From the NCBI RefSeq assembly GCF_014698445.1, contig NZ_JACJSZ010000001.1:62001-126000 (forward strand): a stretch of 64,000 nt of DNA. Reading direction: 5' to 3'. Both the position numbers and the translations under genes were made by a program. Positions 16,921-25,637 of this stretch are shown piece after piece. Below the pieces are notes generated by a model. The model ran no database searches. It saw nothing but the letters and a program-made list of their open reading frames with translations, and was not told the origin of the DNA. Source of the DNA: Microcystis elabens FACHB-917 (GTDB lineage Bacteria > Cyanobacteriota > Cyanobacteriia > PCC-6307 > Cyanobiaceae). How positions within the stretch are numbered: the first letter of the stretch is position 1; each line of letters begins with the position of its first letter.

Positions 16921-17943
16921 ATGAAGCCTTTCCGCTTGATTCTTCCCCTTCTGCTCTCCACACCGGCCGTCGTGCCGCTCGTGGCCGTTCTCGCTGACGA
17001 TTCCCCCGGCACGGTGTCCACCGAGACCCTGCTGGCCTCCCTGCCCTCCGCTACCGACAGGGTCTGGATCAGGGTCCGCCGTCCGGTGTCCATCGAGGAG
17101 CTCTCCACCGCCCTCGACCTCGACGAGACCCGGCTGGCCCGGCTGAACGAGGTCGATGAAGACCACCGCTTCGACAACGGCGACTGGCTGGTGGTGCCGT
17201 CCCGGGGCAGGGAGCGCCTCGGCCGCATCGCCTCCCTCGACGCCTCCGTCCAGCGCCAGACCCCTCCGGTCTCCACACCTCCGCCGGTGGAGCGCGATGG
17301 CATCGTCCGCTTCGGCGACACGGTGCTGAAGCTGGCCCAGCGCTATGGCCTGAGTGTGGCCGAGCTGATCCGCCTCAACCCGGGCCTGGAAACCGCCCGG
17401 CTCGTGGTGGGCAGCCAGGTGCGGCTGGCCCAGTCAGCCCCGGGCCGCTCCCGCATGCTGCTGGGCCTGAAGCCGTCCGTCAGCGGCGGCGCCAGCTGGC
17501 CCGACACGCCGGAGTTCGGCGATCCCCAGCCCCCGTTCGATGGTGGCACCACCGCCCCCACCACCACCTGGATCTGGCCCACCCGCGGCGTCTTCACCTC
17601 CGGCTTCGGCTGGCGATGGGGCCGGATGCACAAGGGCATCGATGTGGCCAATAATGTCGGTACGCCGATCATGGCGGCCAGGGAGGGCCAGGTCGTCTTC
17701 GCCGGCTGGCATGACGGCGGTTACGGCTTCCTGGTGGAGATCGCCCACCCCGACGGCAGCCGCAGCCTCTATGCCCACAACAGCCGCCTGCTGGTGACCC
17801 GGGGCGAAACCGTGGCCCAGGGACAGGTGATCAGCCAGATGGGCAGCACCGGCCGCAGTACAGGACCCCACCTGCATTTCGAAATCCACCCTCCCGGCCG
17901 GGGCGCCGTCAACCCCCTGCAGATGCTCCCCCCCCGGGCCTGA
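16921..17943 (+). CDS. LysM and M23 family metallopeptidase
   Basis: A secreted peptidoglycan hydrolase or activator of 340 aa. The signal peptide is at residues 1-26. Two LysM-like wall-binding segments follow: one about 40-85 (ELSTALDLDETRLARLNEV) and a clearer one about 123-162 (GDTVLKLAQRYGLSVAELIR). The C-terminal LytM/M23 domain has His237 and Asp241 in HKGID and His317/His319 in HLHFE, so the zinc ligands are intact and it should be catalytic rather than EnvC-like. The ATG at 16921 is used because the upstream in-frame extension lacks a signal peptide. The 139 nt before it are free for a promoter. The 45-nt gap after it leads to tRNA-Met. Confidence 0.88.
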   Translation: MKPFRLILPLLLSTPAVVPLVAVLADDSPGTVSTETLLASLPSATDRVWIRVRRPVSIEELSTALDLDETRLARLNEVDEDHRFDNGDWLVVPSRGRERLGRIASLDASVQRQTPPVSTPPPVERDGIVRFGDTVLKLAQRYGLSVAELIRLNPGLETARLVVGSQVRLAQSAPGRSRMLLGLKPSVSGGASWPDTPEFGDPQPPFDGGTTAPTTTWIWPTRGVFTSGFGWRWGRMHKGIDVANNVGTPIMAAREGQVVFAGWHDGGYGFLVEIAHPDGSRSLYAHNSRLLVTRGETVAQGQVISQMGSTGRSTGPHLHFEIHPPGRGAVNPLQMLPPRA

Positions 17944-17988
17944 GCCGGCCGGGGGCCGTGCCGGTGATCGTCTAGAGTCACTTCAATT

Positions 17989-18062
17989 GGCTCGGTAGCT
18001 CAGCTGGTTAGAGCGTGGGATTCATAACCCCAAGGTCGGGAGTTCAAGTCTCCCCCGAGCCA
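17989..18062 (+). tRNA. tRNA-Met (CAT), elongator type
   Basis: The 74-nt sequence folds as a standard cloverleaf. The acceptor GGCTCGG pairs with CCGAGCC, with discriminator A at 18062. The D arm is GCTCAGCTGGTTAGAGC. The anticodon loop TTCATAA carries CAT, and the T arm is GGGAG-TTCAAGT-CTCCC. The CCA end is not encoded. The first pair is G-C rather than the C-A mismatch of initiator tRNA, so it is elongator Met or, less likely, the lysidine-modified Ile(CAU) species. The top pair of the anticodon stem is A-C, which is a mismatch. Confidence 0.92.
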
Positions 18063-18070
18063 TTGTCTCT

Positions 18071-18089
18071 GGATCATGTTTGCTGATCC
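18071..18089 (+). terminator. Possible terminator hairpin after tRNA-Met
   Basis: GGATCA (18071-18076) pairs with TGATCC (18084-18089) around a 7-nt loop, 9 nt past the tRNA 3' end. There is no real T-run afterwards, only CTTCAT-like sequence, so it is weak as an intrinsic terminator. The rest of the 158-nt gap to 18220 shows nothing I can name. Confidence 0.3.
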
Positions 18090-18220
18090 GGAATCTTCAT
18101 CGTCACTGCGATTGGGCGATCGACCGGATGGGTTGCCGGTCATCAACGGCTCCGCCGATGACAACGTTGAACCCATCCTTCGGCTATATTCAGATTGCGG
18201 ATTCAGCCCATCGGACACCT

Positions 18221-18577
18221 TCAGCGCATCTCGATGGCGTTGAGCCGTTCACGGAAGCTGCTGGCATTCGCCGCTTCATGACTTTCCGCGATCTCGGCCC
18301 TGGCCGGCATCGGCGCGATCAGGGGCTGGGCGGGGGCCGCAGCGACGACCACGGGCTGGGCCACCGGCAGCGAACGGCGGCTGCGGCCGTAACCACCGGA
18401 CTGGGAACGGTTCTGGAGCGCGCGGGTAAGGCTCTTGCTGCGGTTGGCGGCGCCCACGGTTTCGCCATCCTTGGGGCGGATCAGGGGGTTGCCCCTGAGT
18501 TCGGAACGCAGCTGATTGATGAGCCGGAAGTGGCCGGTGGTGTTGTACTTGCGCAGGACGGTCGGATCCCAACCCAT
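18221..18577 (-). CDS. Conserved cyanobacterial hypothetical protein
   Basis: A soluble protein of 118 aa. The N-terminus [20 protein letters not shown] is a block I recall as strongly conserved across marine and freshwater Synechococcus, but no function is attached to it. The middle is basic and Ser/Arg-rich ([20 protein letters not shown]), followed by an Ala/Pro-rich linker and a short charged C-terminal helix. It is divergent from the peroxiredoxin gene across 92 nt and convergent with tRNA-Met. Confidence 0.75.
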   Translation of the reverse strand: MGWDPTVLRKYNTTGHFRLINQLRSELRGNPLIRPKDGETVGAANRSKSLTRALQNRSQSGGYGRSRRSLPVAQPVVVAAAPAQPLIAPMPARAEIAESHEAANASSFRERLNAIEMR

Positions 18578-18669
18578 GGCACAGACATCGCATCGATGAC
18601 AAGCATCGTAGGGCCGGGCCGTTTCAGGCCAGCATGGGTGCGATTCCCCTTCCCGAGACGGTGCCCACC

Positions 18670-19263
18670 ATGACCAGCGGCGGCAGGCTCGTGGGCCTCG
18701 AAGCTCCCGACTTTCGTGCCACCGCCGTGGTGGATCAGGAGTTCAGAGAGCTGTCGCTGCGCCACTATCGCGGACGGGATGTGGTGCTGTTCTTCTATCC
18801 CCTCAATTTCACCTTCGTCTGTCCGACGGAGATCACGGCCTTCAGTGATCGCCACGGGGAGTTCGCCCGCCTCGACGCCGCCATCCTGGCCGTGTCCGTC
18901 GACAGCCCTTACAGCCATCTGGCCTGGGTGCAGACCGAACGGAAGAGCGGTGGGCTCGGGGATGTGGCCTATCCGCTGGTGTCGGACCTCAACAAGGCGA
19001 TCGCCAGGGCTTACCACGTGCTGGACGAGGCCGCCGGCACGGCCCTGCGGGGGCTGTTCCTGATCGATCCGGACGGCGTCATCCGCCACAGCACCGTCAA
19101 CGACGTGGCCGTCGGCCGCAGCGTCGACGAGACCCTGAGGCTGCTGAAGGCGTTCCAGTTCGTCCGGGCCCACCCGGGCCAGGTCTGCCCGGCCGACTGG
19201 ACGCCCGGCAGCCGCAGCCTGTCGTCCAATCCTCGCGGCAGCCGATCCCTGCGCCTGCCATGA
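18670..19263 (+). CDS. 2-Cys peroxiredoxin
   Basis: A thiol peroxidase of 197 aa that reduces hydrogen and organic peroxides, regenerated by thioredoxin. The peroxidatic Cys51 is in [13 protein letters not shown] and the resolving Cys173 is in [13 protein letters not shown], so it is a typical 2-Cys (Prx1/AhpC) enzyme. The ATG at 18670 ([15 protein letters not shown]) gives the usual N-terminus; an upstream ATG at 18634 adds 12 unrelated residues. The C-terminal tail is Ser/Arg-rich and lacks a clear YF motif, so it may resist overoxidation. Confidence 0.92.
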   Translation: MTSGGRLVGLEAPDFRATAVVDQEFRELSLRHYRGRDVVLFFYPLNFTFVCPTEITAFSDRHGEFARLDAAILAVSVDSPYSHLAWVQTERKSGGLGDVAYPLVSDLNKAIARAYHVLDEAAGTALRGLFLIDPDGVIRHSTVNDVAVGRSVDETLRLLKAFQFVRAHPGQVCPADWTPGSRSLSSNPRGSRSLRLP

Positions 19264-19289
19264 CGCCGTCGCGGCGCCGGAGTGAGGTC

Positions 19290-19943
19290 TCAGCCCAGCA
19301 GCGATTCCAGCAGCCGGCGACCGTCGAGGCCGCCGGTGGCCGGATCGCAGGCCCGCTCCGGATGGGGCATCAGCCCGAGCACGTTGCCCGCCGGATTGCT
19401 CAGGCCCGCCACATCACCCCTCGAGCCGTTCGGATTGGCGAGGTAGCGGAGCACGACGCAGCCCTGATCCTCGAGGCGCTCCAGTTCCTCCGGCTCCACC
19501 TGATAGCGCCCTTCCCCATGGGCGATCGGCAGGCTGATGCGTTCGCCGGCGCCGTAGGCGCCGAGCCAGCGACAGGCCCCGGGCAGCACCTCCAGGGGGC
19601 TGCTCTGGCAGAGGAAGTGCAGATCCCGGTTGCGGGTGAGAGCACCCGGCAGCAGACCCATCTCGGTGAGCACCTGGAAGCCGTTGCAGATGCCGAGCAC
19701 CGGGCCACCACGCCCGGCGAAGCTGCGCACCTCCTCCAGGACGGGGGCGAAACGGGCGATGGCGCCGCAGCGCAGGTAATCCCCGTAGCTGAATCCCCCT
19801 GGCAGCACGATGGCCTCCAGCCCGGAGAGATCGCGGTCCTCATGCCAGAGGAAACGCACGGGGATGCCCAGACAGCCCTGCAGCGCCCAGGCCACGTCCC
19901 GGTCGCAGTTGGAGCCGGGAAACACGACGATGCCGACAGTCAT
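19290..19943 (-). CDS. purQ: Phosphoribosylformylglycinamidine synthase subunit PurQ
   Basis: The glutaminase subunit of the FGAM synthase complex in purine synthesis. The 217-aa class I amidotransferase begins [20 protein letters not shown]. It has the nucleophile elbow GICNGFQVL and the catalytic His/Glu near [11 protein letters not shown]. It follows purS by 13 nt on the same strand. The large subunit purL is not in the window. Confidence 0.95.
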   Translation of the reverse strand: MTVGIVVFPGSNCDRDVAWALQGCLGIPVRFLWHEDRDLSGLEAIVLPGGFSYGDYLRCGAIARFAPVLEEVRSFAGRGGPVLGICNGFQVLTEMGLLPGALTRNRDLHFLCQSSPLEVLPGACRWLGAYGAGERISLPIAHGEGRYQVEPEELERLEDQGCVVLRYLANPNGSRGDVAGLSNPAGNVLGLMPHPERACDPATGGLDGRRLLESLLG

Positions 19944-19956
19944 CGGTCTGGCCCCC

Positions 19957-20223
19957 TCAACCCGCTTCGGCCAGATCCAGCGACCAGTCCTCGATCACCG
20001 GATTGGCGAGCAGGCGGTCGCTGAGGAGTTCCAGCCGGGCCTGGGCGGTGGCCCGGTCCGGCGCCTCCAGATCGAGCTCGATCGCCTTGCCGATCCGCAG
20101 CCGCTTCACCCCTTCCACCCCGAGCCGGGCGGCGGCGGCCCGGGTGGCCTCCCCGGCGGGGTCCAGCACGGAGGGGCGCAGGGAAACCTGAACGCGGGCG
20201 TTGAAGAGCGGCACCGGGGGCAC
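19957..20223 (-). CDS. purS: Phosphoribosylformylglycinamidine synthase subunit PurS
   Basis: A small bridging subunit of 88 aa that links PurQ and PurL for ammonia transfer. Family features are [20 protein letters not shown], the GKAIELDLE strand and a C-terminal [16 protein letters not shown]. The GTG at 20223 gives the full frame; another GTG three codons later (20214) is equally possible and would remove MPP. It forms an operon with purQ and is divergent from the secreted hypothetical at 20311. Confidence 0.93.
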   Translation of the reverse strand: MPPVPLFNARVQVSLRPSVLDPAGEATRAAAARLGVEGVKRLRIGKAIELDLEAPDRATAQARLELLSDRLLANPVIEDWSLDLAEAG

Positions 20224-20310
20224 GGACGTTTGTTAAATCTTGGCAGCACGCCCCACCACCATCCCGGTGCAGGCCCAGCCTGGGATTGGTTCTCCCCACC
20301 CCCGGCCGTG

Positions 20311-20670
20311 GTGCCTTCCCTGCGACGGGTTCTGCTGGATCCGCTGGGGCCTGGTGTGCTGGTCTGGTTGGTGGCCCTGGGCCTGGCCGGAGCGGCCCTC
20401 CAGGCCCACCCCCTGCCGGGGCTGATCGCGCTGCAGTGCCGCATCGGAGAAGGGCCCTGGCAGGACTGTCAGATGCAGGTGGAGGAGATCGGGATCCGCT
20501 GGTTCCTGCTGGTGGGAGGCCAGCGGATCGAGTTCCGCCACGACGGTCGGGGCCGGGTGACGATGCTCAAGCCTTCCGGCAGCTGGCAGACGGTGCACAG
20601 CCGCTGGGTGGAGAACACCGATCTCTGCTGGGATGGGGTCTGCGCCAGGGGCAACATCCCCCTTGACTGA
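20311..20670 (+). CDS. Hypothetical protein with N-terminal membrane segment
   Basis: A protein of about 119 aa, not recognised. A hydrophobic segment (VLVWLVALGLAGAALQAHPL) near the N-terminus serves as a signal or anchor. The rest is a compact beta-rich domain with four cysteines (LQCRIG, WQDCQMQ, TDLCWDGVCARG) that may form disulfides outside the cytoplasm. The starts at 20308 and 20311 are adjacent GTG codons. The frame is open far upstream to 19810, but that part is antisense to purS and purQ and is not credible. Confidence 0.65.
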   Translation: MPSLRRVLLDPLGPGVLVWLVALGLAGAALQAHPLPGLIALQCRIGEGPWQDCQMQVEEIGIRWFLLVGGQRIEFRHDGRGRVTMLKPSGSWQTVHSRWVENTDLCWDGVCARGNIPLD

Positions 20671-20710
20671 GGGGTCCGCGTGAGGGGCCCGCGTGAGGGG
20701 CCCGCGGCGT

Positions 20711-21775
20711 TCAGAGACGATCGAGCACGTCGCTGAGGGGACCGGCGGCACCGGCGGTGGCCAGCACGACCAGCTCCAGCAGGTCGGGGCCCTCGCCCTC
20801 GGAGGCACTGCCGGCAGGGTGGGCACCGACGGCAGGGTCGGTCCCCACCCGCTCCTCGTACCAGCAGTCGAGCCGACGGCCCACCCCCTGGATCTGCAGC
20901 GGCAACCGCTTGCCGCCCTGACGCAGCCGCCCCTTGAGGCGCACGACGGGATGGTCGATCAGCAGTCGCTGCAGCTGGGTCTCCAGAGCGGCCCGCTCCC
21001 ACTGGCCGGCGCGGCGCACGACGATCGATTCCATCGCCACGTGGGCATGGTCGTGATGGTGATCGGGGGCCGGGTCACGGCCGGGCCCGTCCAGCACCAG
21101 GGAGGGATCAAGCCGGCCCCGGGCCATGGGCAGCACCACGGTGCCGGGGCGCAGCTCGGCACGCAGGGTCGCGGTCACCCGGGCAAGGGCCTCCGGCTCC
21201 AGCCGGTCGGCCCGGCTCACCAGCACCAGATCGGCGGCACCGAGCTGGTCGGCGAACAGATCCTCGATGGCGCTGATGTGGTCGAGGCTGGGATCGGCGC
21301 GGCGCTGGGCCTCCACCGCCTCGGCATCTCCCACCACATGGCCGGCGGCCATCGCCTCGCCGTCCACCACCGTGACGACCCCATGCACCCGGGTGCGGCT
21401 GCGGATCTCCGGCCAGCCGAAGGCCGCCACCAAAGGTTCGGGCAGGGCCAGACCGCTGGTCTCCACCACGATGCCGTCGAGCCGCTCGGCCCGCTCCAGC
21501 AGGCGCTGCATGGTGGGCAGGAATTCATCCTGGACCGTGCAGCAGAGGCAGCCGTTGGCCAGCTCCACGAGACGATCGTCCAGTTCCTCCTCGGGACAGA
21601 AGCCGCAGGAGGCGATCAGATCACCGTCGATGCCGACCTCGCCGAACTCATTGACCAGGACCGCCAGGCGCAGTCCGCTCTCCAGCAGCAGATGGCGCAG
21701 CAGGGTGGTCTTTCCGGCCCCCAGAAACCCGGTCACCACGGTGACCGGCAGCCGTCTGGTGCTGTTGGCGGTCAT
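20711..21775 (-). CDS. CobW/COG0523 family GTP-binding metallochaperone
   Basis: A G3E GTPase of 354 aa. It has Walker A GFLGAGKTTLLRH, the switch-region metal motif GCLCCT (CxCC) and the nucleotide-specificity motif in VLVSRADRLEP. The segment DPAPDHHHDHAHV supplies a His-rich metal site typical of zinc or cobalt chaperones. The CobW C-terminal domain follows. Family members deliver metal to cobaltochelatase or to zinc enzymes; with only cobU nearby I cannot choose between them. No Zur-like operator was evident in the 50-nt spacer upstream. Confidence 0.88.
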   Translation of the reverse strand: MTANSTRRLPVTVVTGFLGAGKTTLLRHLLLESGLRLAVLVNEFGEVGIDGDLIASCGFCPEEELDDRLVELANGCLCCTVQDEFLPTMQRLLERAERLDGIVVETSGLALPEPLVAAFGWPEIRSRTRVHGVVTVVDGEAMAAGHVVGDAEAVEAQRRADPSLDHISAIEDLFADQLGAADLVLVSRADRLEPEALARVTATLRAELRPGTVVLPMARGRLDPSLVLDGPGRDPAPDHHHDHAHVAMESIVVRRAGQWERAALETQLQRLLIDHPVVRLKGRLRQGGKRLPLQIQGVGRRLDCWYEERVGTDPAVGAHPAGSASEGEGPDLLELVVLATAGAAGPLSDVLDRL

Positions 21776-21825
21776 CGGGGAGGGGGCAAGGGGAACCAGA
21801 ACCTAGGGGAGGCGCCGTCAGGGGT

Positions 21826-22386
21826 TCAGCGGCAGCCGAGGCTCTCGCGCGTGTCGACACCGGTGAGGGGATGGCTGCCAGTGGCACGGGCACAAAGGGC
21901 TTTCTGCTCGGGCAGATCCAGCACCGCGTCGCTGAAGTCGGCCCCGTCGATGCGGGCCTCCCGGAAGCGGCTCTGCATCAGCATGGCGTTGCGGAACTGG
22001 GCGCCCCGCAGGTCGGCCCCATCGAAGCGGGTGGCGAAGGCCACCACATCCTCCAGATCGGCGCCGCGCAGGTCGGCCCGGCGCAGGTCGGTGGAGTTGA
22101 ACACGGCGCCGCGCAGGTCGGTGTCGCGCAGATCGAAGCCCTCCATCGAGGCCTTGAGAAACTCCTGCTGCTGCAGGTTGCGGCCCCGCAGGTCGGGGTC
22201 GAGGTCCTGGAAGGAGCGCTGGGCGCGCAGCTCGGGCGCGGTGATCGCCAGGGCCGGCGCCACCGGCAGCACGCTCCAGACCAGCAGCAGGCCCAGTGCG
22301 GCCCCCAGGACGGACCCCAGCAGGCCGGCACGCACGGCCCTGGCCCGGCGGACAATCACGGAGAAGCTGAGGGAGCTGGGGACCAT
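21826..22386 (-). CDS. Thylakoid-lumen pentapeptide-repeat protein
   Basis: A secreted protein of 186 aa. After a basic N-terminus and a hydrophobic segment (LLGSVLGAALGLLLVWSVLP) there is a likely cut near APALAITAP. A run of pentapeptide repeats of A(D/N)LxX type follows (DTDLRGAVFNSTDLRRADLRG, GADLRGAQFRNA), which folds as a right-handed beta-helix. Similar lumenal proteins (TL17-like) exist in cyanobacteria and chloroplasts with unclear roles. It lies 47 nt from the divergent upp-like gene. Confidence 0.8.
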   Translation of the reverse strand: MVPSSLSFSVIVRRARAVRAGLLGSVLGAALGLLLVWSVLPVAPALAITAPELRAQRSFQDLDPDLRGRNLQQQEFLKASMEGFDLRDTDLRGAVFNSTDLRRADLRGADLEDVVAFATRFDGADLRGAQFRNAMLMQSRFREARIDGADFSDAVLDLPEQKALCARATGSHPLTGVDTRESLGCR

Positions 22387-22433
22387 GCCACACCGGTACG
22401 CTGCCGGATCAAGTTAGGCAGACGCAGCCCGCC

Positions 22434-23099
22434 ATGAGCATGTCCCTGCGGGTGGTGGTCCCCCCCCATCCCCTGATCGGCCACTGGCTCACGCTGCTGC
22501 GCGACGGGGCGACCCCCTCGCCCCTGTTCGCCACGGCCATGGCGGAGCTGGGCCGCTGGCTCACCTATGAGGCGCTGCGCGACTGGTTGCCCCACCGTCC
22601 GGTGTCGGTCACCACGCCCCTGGGGCACTGCGACGGCCAGGTGGTCGATCCGGACGTGCCGCTGCTGGTGATCCCGGTGCTGCGGGGGGGACTGGGCCTG
22701 TGGCAGGGGGCCCAGTCGGTGCTGCCGTCGGCCCAGCTGGCCCATGTGGGCCTCGAACCCTGCGGGCCGGAGCACAAGCCCCACTGGTTCCTCGACGACC
22801 TGCCCGCCACCATCGAGGCCCGCAGCGGCGTGCTGGTGTTCCTGCCGGTCCTCGCCAGCGGCTCGGTCCTACTGGCCCTGCTCGACCGCCTCGCTGGCCT
22901 GGGGGTGGAGGGGCAGCGGCTGCGGGTGATCACCACCCTGGCGGCGAGCCCCGGGCTGAAGGTCGTCGGGGAGCGCCATAGCCAGCTCACCATCTACTGC
23001 GCCGGCATCGACCCGGAGGTGGACAGCCGGCACCGGGTGGTGCCGGGCTTCGGCGAGGTGAGTGAACGGCTGTATGGAATCGCCGCCGCCACTGCCTAG
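22434..23099 (+). CDS. Uracil phosphoribosyltransferase-like protein, altered active site
   Basis: A 221-aa protein with the UPRT fold. VIPVLRGGLGLWQGAQSVLP matches the family VVPILRAGLGMMDG block, and the end RHRVVPGFGEVSERLYG matches the uracil-binding GYIIPGLGDAGD block. The PRPP loop, however, reads FLPVLASGSV where active enzymes have VDPMLATGGSV. The Asp is Leu, the Thr is Ser and one Gly is missing, and in the uracil block the final Asp is Glu. It may be a weak or non-catalytic paralogue, perhaps regulatory. Two starts, ATG at 22434 and 22440, are possible. It is divergent from the pentapeptide gene. Confidence 0.8.
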   Translation: MSMSLRVVVPPHPLIGHWLTLLRDGATPSPLFATAMAELGRWLTYEALRDWLPHRPVSVTTPLGHCDGQVVDPDVPLLVIPVLRGGLGLWQGAQSVLPSAQLAHVGLEPCGPEHKPHWFLDDLPATIEARSGVLVFLPVLASGSVLLALLDRLAGLGVEGQRLRVITTLAASPGLKVVGERHSQLTIYCAGIDPEVDSRHRVVPGFGEVSERLYGIAAATA

Positions 23100-23141
23100 G
23101 CTTTGACCCACCGATCCGGAAGCCCCTTTCCGTGCCGCTCC

Positions 23142-23429
23142 ATGGCTGATTCCAGGCAGCAATCCTCCGCCAGCGGCAGTCTGGTCCTGCTGGCCGGGGC
23201 CGCCGGGGCGGTCATGGGGGCCGCCGGCCTTGCCGTCTGGCTGCTGCGCCGGGCCGAGCGGCACCGGGTGTCCCATCGCCAGCTGCGGATGCTGCGGGTC
23301 TCCCGCCTCAGCGAAGGATTCGAGGAGGCGCCGGTGGGCAGCGACCAGCTGCACGACCGCGTGCAGAAGCTCAACCAGGCCATCGACGAGGTGCGCCGTC
23401 AGCTCGAGCAGCTCCAGCCCCAGGCCTGA
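23142..23429 (+). CDS. Small membrane-anchored coiled-coil protein
   Basis: A 95-aa protein with one hydrophobic segment near residues 11-34 ([21 protein letters not shown]). A basic stretch ([19 protein letters not shown]) follows, then a C-terminal amphipathic helix ([20 protein letters not shown]) that looks like a short coiled coil. The family is unknown to me. The ATG at 23142 is preferred over a TTG at 23103. It sits between the upp-like gene and ilvD on the same strand. Confidence 0.65.
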   Translation: MADSRQQSSASGSLVLLAGAAGAVMGAAGLAVWLLRRAERHRVSHRQLRMLRVSRLSEGFEEAPVGSDQLHDRVQKLNQAIDEVRRQLEQLQPQA

Positions 23430-23505
23430 CCATCGCCAGCTGAGGCCCCTGGTCTGGCGGTTCAGGCCCCTCGGTAGGTTGCTGCAGCACCGTTCCTCCC
23501 CGGCC

Positions 23506-25182
23506 ATGCTGCGCTCCGACGCCATCACCAAGGGCCTCCAACGCTCCCCCAATCGGGCCATGCTGCGGGCCGTCGGTTTCGGCGACGGGGACTTCGGCAA
23601 GCCGATCATCGGCATCGCCAACGGCTACAGCACGATCACGCCCTGCAACATCGGTCTCAACGATCTGGCCCGGCGCGCCGAGCAGGCCGCCCATGGGGCC
23701 GGAGCCATGCCGCAGATGTTCGGCACCATCACCGTCAGCGACGGCATCTCGATGGGCACCGAGGGCATGAAGTACTCCCTGGTGTCCCGCGAGGTGATCG
23801 CCGATTCGATCGAAACGGCCTGCAACGCCCAGAGCATGGACGGCCTGCTGGCCATCGGCGGCTGCGACAAGAACATGCCCGGCGCCATGCTCGCCATGGC
23901 CCGCATGAACATCCCCGCGATCTTCGTCTACGGCGGCACGATCAAGCCAGGCAAACTCGGCCCCTGTGACCTCACGGTGGTGAGCGCCTTCGAGGCGGTG
24001 GGGCAGCTCTCCGGTGGCCGGATCGACGAGGCGGAACTGCTGGCCATCGAGAAGAACGCCTGCCCCGGCGCCGGCAGCTGCGGCGGCATGTTCACCGCCA
24101 ACACGATGAGTTCGGCCTTCGAGGTGTTCGGGCTGAGCCTGCCCTACAGCTCCACGATGGCGGCGGAGGACCATGAGAAATCCGACAGCGCCGCCCGTTC
24201 CGCCGAGGTGCTGGTGAAGGCCATCGAGGCGAACATCCGCCCCCGCGACCTGCTCACCCGGGAGGCCTTCGAGAACGCCATCGCCGTGATCATGGCGGTG
24301 GGCGGCTCCACCAATTCGGTGCTGCACCTGCTGGCGATCGCCCGCACCGCCGGCGTGCCGCTCACCATCGACGACTTCGAGACGATCCGCCAGAAGGTGC
24401 CCGTGATCTGCGACCTCAAGCCCAGCGGCCGCTACGTGACCGTCGATCTGCACCGGGCCGGTGGCATCCCGCAGGTGATGAAGCTGCTGCTCGACGGCGG
24501 CCTGCTGCACGGCGACTGCCGCACGATCGAGGGGCGCACCCTGGCGGAGGTGCTCGCCGAGGTGCCCTCCGAACCTGCGGCCGGTCAGGACGTGATCCGG
24601 CCCCTATCCAACCCCCTCTACGCCCAGGGCCACCTGGCGATCCTGCGGGGCAACCTGGCCGAGGAGGGCAGCGTGGCCAAGATCAGCGGGGTGAAGAACC
24701 CGGTGATCACCGGCCCGGCGCGGGTGTTCGAGAGTGAGGAGGACGCACTGGCCGCCATCCTCGCCAAGCGCATCAGCGCCGGCGATGTGGTGGTGATCCG
24801 TTACGAGGGGCCGGTGGGCGGCCCCGGCATGCGCGAGATGCTGGCCCCCACCGCCGCGATCATCGGCGAGGGGCTGGGGGATTCGGTGGCCCTGATCACC
24901 GATGGCCGCTTCTCCGGCGGCACCTACGGGATGGTGGTGGGCCACGTGGCCCCCGAAGCCGCCGTGGGCGGAACCATCGCCCTGGTGCAGGAGGGCGACA
25001 GCATCACGGTGGATGCCAGGCAGCGGCTGCTCCAGCTCAATGTGGACCCTCAGGAGCTGGCCCGGCGCCGCAGCGCCTGGACCAAGCCTGACCCCCGCTA
25101 CCGCACCGGGGTGCTCGGCAAGTACGCCCGGCTGGTGAGCAGCAGCAGCCTCGGGGCCGTCACCGACCTGCCAGAGGACTGA
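23506..25182 (+). CDS. ilvD: Dihydroxy-acid dehydratase
   Basis: The third common enzyme of branched-chain amino acid synthesis; it dehydrates 2,3-dihydroxy acids to 2-keto acids using a [2Fe-2S] cluster. The 558-aa product starts [20 protein letters not shown]. Cluster cysteines are seen in [15 protein letters not shown] and [15 protein letters not shown]. The Mg2+/active-site region near the C-terminus includes [12 protein letters not shown] and [11 protein letters not shown]. The true ATG is at 23506; the open frame continues upstream through the preceding gene in another phase and was discounted. Confidence 0.96.
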   Translation: MLRSDAITKGLQRSPNRAMLRAVGFGDGDFGKPIIGIANGYSTITPCNIGLNDLARRAEQAAHGAGAMPQMFGTITVSDGISMGTEGMKYSLVSREVIADSIETACNAQSMDGLLAIGGCDKNMPGAMLAMARMNIPAIFVYGGTIKPGKLGPCDLTVVSAFEAVGQLSGGRIDEAELLAIEKNACPGAGSCGGMFTANTMSSAFEVFGLSLPYSSTMAAEDHEKSDSAARSAEVLVKAIEANIRPRDLLTREAFENAIAVIMAVGGSTNSVLHLLAIARTAGVPLTIDDFETIRQKVPVICDLKPSGRYVTVDLHRAGGIPQVMKLLLDGGLLHGDCRTIEGRTLAEVLAEVPSEPAAGQDVIRPLSNPLYAQGHLAILRGNLAEEGSVAKISGVKNPVITGPARVFESEEDALAAILAKRISAGDVVVIRYEGPVGGPGMREMLAPTAAIIGEGLGDSVALITDGRFSGGTYGMVVGHVAPEAAVGGTIALVQEGDSITVDARQRLLQLNVDPQELARRRSAWTKPDPRYRTGVLGKYARLVSSSSLGAVTDLPED

Positions 25183-25236
25183 GCCCGCGGCGTTCAGCCC
25201 GTTTTCAGGAACGTGCAACTTGTGCAAAGCGATGCA

Positions 25237-25282
25237 GGCCTGCACTCAAGGTGCAGGCCCCCTGCTGCTGCCCGCAGCAGGG
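25237..25282. repeat. Two abutting perfect hairpins downstream of ilvD
   Basis: GGCCTGCAC (25237-25245) pairs with GTGCAGGCC (25251-25259) around TCAAG. Directly abutting it, CCCTGCTGC (25260-25268) pairs with GCAGCAGGG (25274-25282) around TGCCC. Both stems are 9 bp with 5-nt loops and neither is followed by a T-run. They lie 55 nt after the ilvD stop and about 115 nt before the ribbon-helix-helix gene. They may be a transcript-stabilising end, a Rho-type stop or part of a small RNA. Nothing else is evident in 25183-25397. Confidence 0.6.
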
Positions 25283-25397
25283 TGAATCGCCCGCCGGAAC
25301 TGGCGTTTCGCCCCTGGCCGCGCCCCGGCGTTGCATGAAGCGGCTGGCCACCGATCACGACAGCGGGCTTAGAGCATGGGTAGTCACCCCTGGACCC

Positions 25398-25622
25398 ATG
25401 CGAAGCCACTCCGAAAACGGTCCCTTCCTGCGGCCGGTGCGTGTCACGATCACGGTTCCCTACAACGCTTACCAGGCCCTGGTGGAGCGCAGCAACGTGC
25501 AGGGACGCTCCCTCTCCAATCTGGCCGCCTACCTGCTGGAATCGGCCCTGCAGACAGGCCACCAAAGTGAACCGAGCCAGAGCCGCACCGAGTCGGCGGA
25601 CGCCTTCCGACGACGGGTGTGA
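25398..25622 (+). CDS. Ribbon-helix-helix (CopG-like) protein
   Basis: A small protein of 74 aa. RVTITVPYNAYQALVERSNV and GRSLSNLAAYLLESALQ form the strand-helix-helix pattern of CopG/MetJ-type DNA-binding domains, with a polar C-terminal tail. No toxin partner is adjacent, so I see a free-standing regulator rather than a toxin-antitoxin pair. The ATG at 25398 was chosen because it is close to the domain; the open frame extends back to 25251 through the hairpin region with unrelated Cys/Pro-rich residues. It is convergent with the AraC gene. Confidence 0.75.
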   Translation: MRSHSENGPFLRPVRVTITVPYNAYQALVERSNVQGRSLSNLAAYLLESALQTGHQSEPSQSRTESADAFRRRV

Positions 25623-25637
25623 GCCCGTCGGTCCCGG

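Noticed and set aside
17989-18062. tRNA gene as a phage or island attachment site
   Set aside because: No integrase, no direct copy of the tRNA 3' end nearby and only core genes on both sides.
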